The notes under the pieces are model-generated. The model was not told the DNA's origin. It did not search any database and saw only the letters and a program-made list of their open reading frames with translations. Shown here piece after piece: positions 58,681 to 64,000 of a DNA stretch of 64,000 nt. This stretch comes from Aerococcus viridans (GTDB taxonomy: Bacteria > Bacillota > Bacilli > Lactobacillales > Aerococcaceae): assembly GCF_002871935.1 (NCBI RefSeq), contig NZ_PNHQ01000011.1, positions 5,705 through 69,704 of the forward strand, written 5' to 3'. The number at the start of each line of letters is the position of its first letter. Position 1 is the stretch's first letter. The position numbers and the translations under genes were made by a program.

Positions 58681-59832
58681 TTGCAAAAAAAGAAAAGTAG
58701 GATGCATACAGAGCTTTTTTTTGAAGCGATTGTATGGATAGCGATATTAGTCATCCTTTATTTTGGGTTAATGTTCGTGTTAATCACGGTCTACGAAACC
58801 TATTATTCAGTTTTGTTACGTAAATATCCTGGATCTTTTTTTGTCCACCCACAATTTCAGCAAAATTTCTTTCTAAGTTTAACCATGGTTTACTTGGTGA
58901 TGAGTGTTTCTTTTGTGGGCTGGCGAGTTTACCGCAGGCTTCGGGCTGTTCAGTTAGGATATGTGCTTGAAGAGTTACATTATATTTCTCAAGGTAACTA
59001 CCATCATAAGATTTCTACTTCTAATATGAATGGTATGCAGCCGGTTGTAGATTCGATTAACCGTTTAGTAGACTCTACTGTAAAAGCCAGAGAAGAAGAG
59101 CGACGAATAGAGCAGTCTAAAGATGATTTGATTACCAATATGAGTCATGATATTCGTACACCGCTTACTTCGGTTATTGGTTACTTGACTTTGCTGAAGC
59201 AAGAAGAGCTGAAAGATCCAGAAAAAGCGATGAAGTATATCAATATTGCTTATGATAAAGCGATTCAAATGCAACGAATGACGGAAGATTTGTTTGAATA
59301 TACTAAGGTGAAACAAGTGGATACTAAATTGGCTATTAGTCAGATTAATGTGGTCCGTATGGTAGAACAAATTACGGTAGAATTTGAACTAGAGGCCAAT
59401 AAAGTTGGCCGCGAGTTTCAGATTATTGCTGAACCTGATGATAATATTCTTGTAGATATTGATCCAGAAAAATTTGTTCGAATCTTTTCCAATTTATTTA
59501 CCAATGCTTTTAAATATGGTGGAAAGGGTAAGTATATCAAGATTTCAATTTATCAAGACCACGAAAGTACAAAGTTTGTCGTTGAAAATGACGGCGCTAG
59601 GATTCCTAAAGGTCAATTAAAGGATCTTTTCCAGAGATTTTATAGGGGGGATAAATCTCGAACTGAGCCACAGACGGGTAGTGGTTTAGGTTTGGCGATT
59701 ACGCAATCGATTGTTGAATTGCATCATGGTGAAATTTATGCGGAGTCAGACTATAAAGGTACACGGTTTATTTTTACCATACCTAATCGCTTTGAAGAGA
59801 CAAATGATCATGTAGAAATGGAGCGAATGTAA
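58681..59832 (+). CDS. Sensor histidine kinase (VanS-like)
   Basis: About 383 residues from TTG 58681, which has AGAGGTGA just upstream; ATG 58654 is in frame but has no ribosome site. Two membrane helices (near residues 17-40 and 68-88) bracket a short outside loop. HAMP-like linker, phospho-acceptor box NMSHDIRTPLTSVIGYLT, N box NLFTNAFKYGG and GSGLGLAI. Senses an unknown envelope signal. Its stop touches the dacA start, so the three genes act together. Confidence 0.9.
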   Translation: MQKKKSRMHTELFFEAIVWIAILVILYFGLMFVLITVYETYYSVLLRKYPGSFFVHPQFQQNFFLSLTMVYLVMSVSFVGWRVYRRLRAVQLGYVLEELHYISQGNYHHKISTSNMNGMQPVVDSINRLVDSTVKAREEERRIEQSKDDLITNMSHDIRTPLTSVIGYLTLLKQEELKDPEKAMKYINIAYDKAIQMQRMTEDLFEYTKVKQVDTKLAISQINVVRMVEQITVEFELEANKVGREFQIIAEPDDNILVDIDPEKFVRIFSNLFTNAFKYGGKGKYIKISIYQDHESTKFVVENDGARIPKGQLKDLFQRFYRGDKSRTEPQTGSGLGLAITQSIVELHHGEIYAESDYKGTRFIFTIPNRFEETNDHVEMERM

Positions 59833-61242
59833 GTGAAGAATGAGTTGACAAAAGTTTTTACAATAGCCTTAATTACTTTGTTGGGTTTTAATTTGGCTCA
59901 AGGGCCTATGGCTGTACTAGCAACCGAGCATACCACTATTACGGCTAGTCAAACAAGTGATGCAAAGAGTGGTACTGTGTCTGAATTTTCAAATGAGATT
60001 ACGACAAATTATGGTTTGAATTTAGATGCTGCTATGGCAATTGATAGTGATTCTGGTCAAATTTTATTCGAAGAAGATAGTGCAGAGTTACACGGTATTG
60101 CGTCACTAACAAAATTGATAGCCCTTTATGTTGTTTATGATGAAATTCAAGCTGGGAACTTGAATTTTGATACTAAAATTCCGGTATCAGAAGCTGTTTC
60201 AGCATTATCAGTAGCAGAGGGGCTATCTAATGTACCTCTAGAAGAATCGACAGATTATTATACAGTAGACGCTTTAATTGATGCTGCTGTAATTGGGTCA
60301 GGTAATGCTGCAGTTGTTGCTTTAGCAGAATATATTTCTGGATCAGAACAAGCCTTCGTTGAGCGTATGAGTGATAAACTAACAGCATTAGGTATTAAAA
60401 ACTTTGAATTATATACTGCTTCAGGTCTAGCTGGCTCTTGGTTAATAACAAATGATGGTTCTGCTTCACCTTATTCAATGGATCAGGAAAATATGATGCA
60501 AGCTCGTGATATCTTGTTTGTTGCGCGTGAAATAGTGAATGAATATCCGGATGTTTTAAAACGAGCAAATGTTACCTCTAAAGAATTTCAAGTATCTGAT
60601 AGTGAAACGTATACTTTAGAGAATACGAATCTATTTTTACCTGGTAATGCGTATGAACGTGATGATGTATCAGGATTAAAAACGGGTACAGAAACGATTG
60701 CAGGGCGTTGTATTATCATTATGAGTCAAATTGATGGACGCGACATCATGCTAGTAACCTTAGGTGCTGAGACTGAAGCAGACCGGTACGAAAATACAGG
60801 CACCTTACTTACTGCCCTACAAGAAAACTTAGTTTATACAACGCTTTATGAAGAAGGTACAACATGGTTGCCAGCTGAGAATGTTACGATATATCAAGGT
60901 GTAATGGATGGTGTAAACCTAAATTATGCTAAAACAAATGCCCTATTCTTACCCTACAATTATGATTTAGAAAAAAATGCTACAGTTACTTATGATGCAG
61001 CATTTCAATATGATGCTGCTGGCAATCTAGCACTTACAGCACCACTATCGGTTGATCAAACGATTAACACTTTTAATACGACAGTTAATTTTGATAAAAG
61101 TCTCTTTAATCAGTTAGATATGTCAAATGCAATTATTCCTGCCGAAGATGTTGATAAAGTAAGTATCGTTGTCCAAGTTACGCGTATCATGGAAGATTTA
61201 TTCAAAGGGTGGATTCAAGATATCCAAGGTATATTTGGTTAA
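59833..61242 (+). CDS. dacA: D-alanyl-D-alanine carboxypeptidase (DacA/PBP5 type)
   Basis: 469 residues from GTG 59833, directly after the kinase stop. Signal peptide LITLLGFNLAQGPMAVLATE. Penicillin-binding motifs SLTK (Ser91), SGN (IGSGNAAVV) and KTGT (GLKTGTETIAG), then the PBP5 C-terminal beta domain and an amphipathic C-terminal helix (RIMEDLFKGWIQDIQGIFG) for membrane attachment. Trims the last D-Ala of peptidoglycan stems. Linkage with a two-component system suggests cell-wall-stress control. Confidence 0.93.
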   Translation: MKNELTKVFTIALITLLGFNLAQGPMAVLATEHTTITASQTSDAKSGTVSEFSNEITTNYGLNLDAAMAIDSDSGQILFEEDSAELHGIASLTKLIALYVVYDEIQAGNLNFDTKIPVSEAVSALSVAEGLSNVPLEESTDYYTVDALIDAAVIGSGNAAVVALAEYISGSEQAFVERMSDKLTALGIKNFELYTASGLAGSWLITNDGSASPYSMDQENMMQARDILFVAREIVNEYPDVLKRANVTSKEFQVSDSETYTLENTNLFLPGNAYERDDVSGLKTGTETIAGRCIIIMSQIDGRDIMLVTLGAETEADRYENTGTLLTALQENLVYTTLYEEGTTWLPAENVTIYQGVMDGVNLNYAKTNALFLPYNYDLEKNATVTYDAAFQYDAAGNLALTAPLSVDQTINTFNTTVNFDKSLFNQLDMSNAIIPAEDVDKVSIVVQVTRIMEDLFKGWIQDIQGIFG

Positions 61243-61286
61243 TGATCATCATAGCGTATGTTACATCACATAAACCTATGGGATAA

Positions 61287-61315
61287 TTGACTTTTATTTG
61301 CGCCGAATATATAAT
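61287..61315 (+). promoter_or_regulatory. Promoter of serS
   Basis: TTGACT (61287-61292), 17-bp spacer, TATAAT (61310-61315). Confidence 0.8.
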
Positions 61316-61369
61316 GGAGGCAATAAATAAAAAGTATTGATTGTGATTAGTAGTATAGGCTGATTTTTA

Positions 61370-61602
61370 GAGAGCTCGCGGTAGGTGAAAGTGGGTAGTC
61401 AAGTGATATGAATCCACACAATCACTGACTACGAATATGAGGATAGCATCCTGATTAAGTAGAGCCGGGTTAGCCGTTATCTAAAGAGTGTAAGACATCA
61501 CATTTTTGTGTCTTAAAGTAGGGTGGCACCGCGCAATAATATATGAATTCTAAGCTATTTCGTCCCTTCCAAATTTTTGGGAGATTGAAATAGCTTTTTT
61601 TA
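61370..61602 (+). promoter_or_regulatory. T-box riboswitch of serS
   Basis: Long structured leader with the T-box core AAAGTAGGGTGGCACCGCG (61515-61533) and a terminator 61552-61561/61587-61596 with T7. CGTCCCT in the terminator can pair with AGGG of the T-box to form the antiterminator. Stem I includes GTAGTC/GACTAC. Uncharged tRNA-Ser should allow readthrough. I could not fix the specifier codon by eye. Confidence 0.9.
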
Positions 61603-61629
61603 TTGTTTAAATATATAGGAGGAATAAAG

Positions 61630-62937
61630 ATGATTGATATTAAATTACTAAGAGATAATTTTGAAGCGACAGCTGCAAAGTACGCTAGTCGTGGAGTTGC
61701 TAAAGAGGAGTTAGAGCGTTTAATTGATTTAGATGGCCAACGTCGTGAAGTGATTTCTGAAACAGAAACTTTAAAAGCAGAACGTAATGCTGTTTCTGAT
61801 GAAATTGGTTTACTTCGTCGTAATAAAGAAAACGCTGATGATAAAATTGCTCGTATGAAAGAAGTAGGGGAAGAAATTCTTGTTTTAGATGAAAAACTAG
61901 CAAAACTAGACGAACAAGTAACTTACATTATGGATCGGTTACCAAACTTACCGCATGACTCAGTACCAGTTGGAGAAGATGAAGATGACAACGTTGAAGT
62001 TCGTCGTTGGAGCCAGGCTCCGGAGTTCGATTTTGAACCAAAAGCTCATTACGAAATTGGTGAAGCATTAGGGATTTTAGACTTTGAACGTGGGGCTAAA
62101 GTTTCAGGTGCTCGGTTCTTATATTATCGCGGTCTTGGTGCCCGTTTAGAGCGTGCGGTTTATAACTTTATGTTAGACCAACACCAAGAAGAAGGATATG
62201 AAGAAGTTATTCCTCCTTACTTGGTGAATGACAAAGCAATGTATGGTACTGGCCAATTTCCTAAATTTACTGAAGATGTTTTCTCTACAACAAATGAAGA
62301 CCGTCACTTAACACTAATCCCGACAGCAGAAGTACCGTTAACCAATTACTTTGCAAATGAAATTATCCCTGGGGAAGACTTACCAATCTACTTCACTGCG
62401 ATGACACCAAGTTTCCGTTCAGAAGCAGGATCAGCTGGTCGTGATACACGTGGTTTAATTCGTTTACACCAATTCCAAAAGGTAGAAATGGTGAAATTTG
62501 CGCAACCTGAAGATTCATATGACGAATTAGAAAAAATGGTTACAAATGCCGAAAATATACTACAAAAATTAAACTTACCATATCGAGTAATTACATTATC
62601 TACTGGTGATATGGGCTTCTCAGCTGCGAAAACGTATGACTTAGAAGTATGGGTGCCAGCACAAGAAACATATCGTGAAATTTCATCATGTTCAAATACT
62701 GAAGCATTTCAAGCGCGTCGTGCTTTGATTCGTTTCCGTAACGCAAATGGGAAACCGGAATATGTTCACACATTAAATGGTTCTGGTCTAGCTGTTGGAC
62801 GTACAGTAACAGCTATTTTAGAAAACTATCAAAACGCTGATGGTTCAGTTACTATTCCCGAAGTATTAGTGCCATATATGGGTGGAATCACTGAAATCAC
62901 AAAAGAAAATGCTTCTGGCGTTTCAAAATTAAAATAA
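61630..62937 (+). CDS. serS: Seryl-tRNA synthetase
   Basis: 435 residues from ATG 61630 (GGAGGAATAAAG site). N-terminal coiled-coil arm (about residues 30-105), then class II motifs: motif 2 [20 protein letters not shown] and motif 3 [20 protein letters not shown]. Charges tRNA-Ser. Controlled by the T-box upstream. Confidence 0.98.
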   Translation: MIDIKLLRDNFEATAAKYASRGVAKEELERLIDLDGQRREVISETETLKAERNAVSDEIGLLRRNKENADDKIARMKEVGEEILVLDEKLAKLDEQVTYIMDRLPNLPHDSVPVGEDEDDNVEVRRWSQAPEFDFEPKAHYEIGEALGILDFERGAKVSGARFLYYRGLGARLERAVYNFMLDQHQEEGYEEVIPPYLVNDKAMYGTGQFPKFTEDVFSTTNEDRHLTLIPTAEVPLTNYFANEIIPGEDLPIYFTAMTPSFRSEAGSAGRDTRGLIRLHQFQKVEMVKFAQPEDSYDELEKMVTNAENILQKLNLPYRVITLSTGDMGFSAAKTYDLEVWVPAQETYREISSCSNTEAFQARRALIRFRNANGKPEYVHTLNGSGLAVGRTVTAILENYQNADGSVTIPEVLVPYMGGITEITKENASGVSKLK

Positions 62938-62989
62938 TGTAATACAATAGAGGCAGATTCACTTCTTTTTAATGAAAGGGGCAATTAAG

Positions 62990-63517
62990 ATGTCTAAAGA
63001 AACAGCAATATTTGCCGGCGGGTGTTTTTGGTGTATGGTTCAACCATTCGAAGAGATGGATGGTATTGAAAAAGTGACATCAGGATACACTGGCGGACAC
63101 AAAGAAAATCCTACGTATGAGGAAGTTTGTTCGGGCACAACTGGTCATACAGAAGCGGTAGAGATTGAATTTGATAATGAAAAAATAAGTTATCCAGAAT
63201 TGCTAGATATTTATTGGCAACAGACCGATCCAACAGATGCAATGGGGCAATTTGTTGATCGCGGTGATTCTTATCGACCTGAAATTTTTGTGAATAGCAA
63301 AGAACAAGCAGAAGCTGCAGAGAAATCTAAAGCGGCGTTAGATGCTAGTGGTCGATTTAATAAACCAGTTATAACACAAATTACTAAAGCAACTACATTC
63401 TGGCCAGCTGAAGATTATCATCAACAGTTTTACAAGAAAAATCCAGCACACTATAAGCGTTATAGTGAATTGTCTGGACGAAAAACATTCATCAAAGATA
63501 ACTGGCAGGAGTCTTAA
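62990..63517 (+). CDS. msrA: Peptide methionine sulfoxide reductase MsrA
   Basis: 175 residues from ATG 62990 (AAAGGGG site; ATG 62972 overlaps that site). Active-site motif [18 protein letters not shown], then [20 protein letters not shown] and [20 protein letters not shown]. Reduces Met-S-sulfoxide in proteins. No signal peptide, so cytosolic. Confidence 0.97.
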   Translation: MSKETAIFAGGCFWCMVQPFEEMDGIEKVTSGYTGGHKENPTYEEVCSGTTGHTEAVEIEFDNEKISYPELLDIYWQQTDPTDAMGQFVDRGDSYRPEIFVNSKEQAEAAEKSKAALDASGRFNKPVITQITKATTFWPAEDYHQQFYKKNPAHYKRYSELSGRKTFIKDNWQES

Positions 63518-63545
63518 TTGCTAGACACGCTATTGAAATACGTAA

Positions 63546-63580
63546 GGCCCTAGGTGGTATAGACTAGGGTCTTTTTATTT
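63546..63580 (+). terminator. Terminator after msrA
   Basis: GCCCTAG pairs with CTAGGGT, followed by CTTTTTATTTTT. Confidence 0.7.
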
Positions 63581-63688
63581 TTCTAAGAAACAAAAAGTGG
63601 TTTACAAGAATTGGGAAAGATGGTAGTATATTTTTCAGACATTATTATTTCTGTTGAAACATTGAAGAAAATATTTTTTTAAAAGTTA

Positions 63689-63815
63689 TTGACTTCAACC
63701 AGCTGAACATGATAATATCTAATAGTTGCGTTACAGCGTAACACTAACCGAGAGAACAACATTTATAATTAATTTATAAAAAGTTGTTGACTTCCAGTTA
63801 AACTCGTGATACTAT
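63689..63815 (+). promoter_or_regulatory. Tandem rRNA operon promoters P1 and P2
   Basis: P1: TTGACT at 63689-63694, -10 GATAAT/TAATAT near 63711-63718. P2: TTGACT at 63787-63792, 17-bp spacer, TACTAT 63810-63815. Two strong promoters in a row are usual for rrn operons. Confidence 0.8.
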
Positions 63816-63848
63816 TAAGTAGTTGCCACAAGAGCAACAAGATAGACC

Positions 63849-64000
63849 TTTGAAAACTGAACAAAGAAGACGAACCAAAATTGTGTAGGGAATCAATTGC
63901 ATAGTAATTGAAACCAACAATTCAAAGTAGTGAGAACTACTATAAATAAGTCAGCAAACTTTAATGAGCAATCAAAGCTCATGAAAATCTTTCATGAGAG
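63849..64000 (+). rRNA. 16S rRNA leader and first bases of the gene
   Basis: After P2 comes a boxA-like TTTGAAAACTGAACAAAG (63850-63867), a hairpin TGAGCAATCAAAGCTCA, and at the window end CATGAGAG, which fits the bases just before the universal 16S start TTTGATCCTGG. The gene itself lies beyond the window. Confidence 0.75.

Noticed and set aside
61370-61630. Specifier codon of the serS T-box
   Set aside because: Several Ser triplets (AGC, TCC) occur near the Stem I internal loop, but I could not decide between them without a structural alignment, so no codon is claimed.

Overview
The window is a low-GC Firmicutes chromosome segment around the replication origin. Gene order and protein character point to Lactobacillales, most likely an Aerococcus-like genus (Aerococcaceae or Carnobacteriaceae); this is inference from synteny and not a database match. 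Left of oriC the core genes dnaA-dnaN-yaaA-recF-gyrB-gyrA and rpsF-ssb-rpsR run on the minus strand. Right of it rpmH-rnpA-yidC-jag, mnmE-mnmG, rsmG-parA-parB-DUF951-ychF-DUF1129, guaB, a two-component system with a DacA-type carboxypeptidase, serS and msrA run on the plus strand. The window ends inside the leader, at the very start of a 16S rRNA gene.

Layout. 0-2.7 kb: metal homeostasis (ZIP importer, P1B-4 ATPase). 2.8-6.4 kb: a plasmid-type serine recombinase, two hypothetical genes, a DUF4357 gene fragment and an IS30-family element that abuts it. 6.4-10.1 kb: a TPP-riboswitch-controlled ykoFEDC operon for thiamine-precursor (HMP) uptake. 10.1-19.3 kb: a graveyard of accessory DNA with a cut-off DUF6448 protein, a frameshifted CPBP protease, remnants of a mobilisation protein and an ArdC-like protein, three toxin-antitoxin loci of which one looks fully intact, a degenerate 44-bp tandem repeat and a field of short hairpins. 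19.3-23.2 kb: a very AT-rich gene desert with four perfect parS sites, one decayed parS and a small DnaA-box cluster. 23.2-25.7 kb: ilvE and a GldA-like dehydrogenase behind what reads as a ribosome-mediated attenuator with a Val-Val-Ile-Ile-Ile leader peptide. 25.8-37.3 kb: the replication-initiation core. 37.3-64 kb: housekeeping genes, mostly plus strand.

How it fits together. DnaA acts at the bipartite oriC flanking dnaA, where DnaA boxes, a DnaA-trio and an AT-rich stretch can be read between dnaN and dnaA. ParA/ParB at 50-52 kb should act on the parS cluster about 15 kb on the other side of oriC. The left accessory region looks like decayed plasmid DNA that sits close to the origin.

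The observations I rate highest are the branched-chain leader-peptide attenuator (23.24-23.39 kb), the parS-bearing desert, the hairpin field at 13.7-14.05 kb, a three-copy interspersed repeat of about 130-170 bp, and the pair of DsbA-like genes carrying three thioredoxin-fold domains that have all lost the second active-site cysteine. No CRISPR array, tRNA gene or complete prophage was seen.
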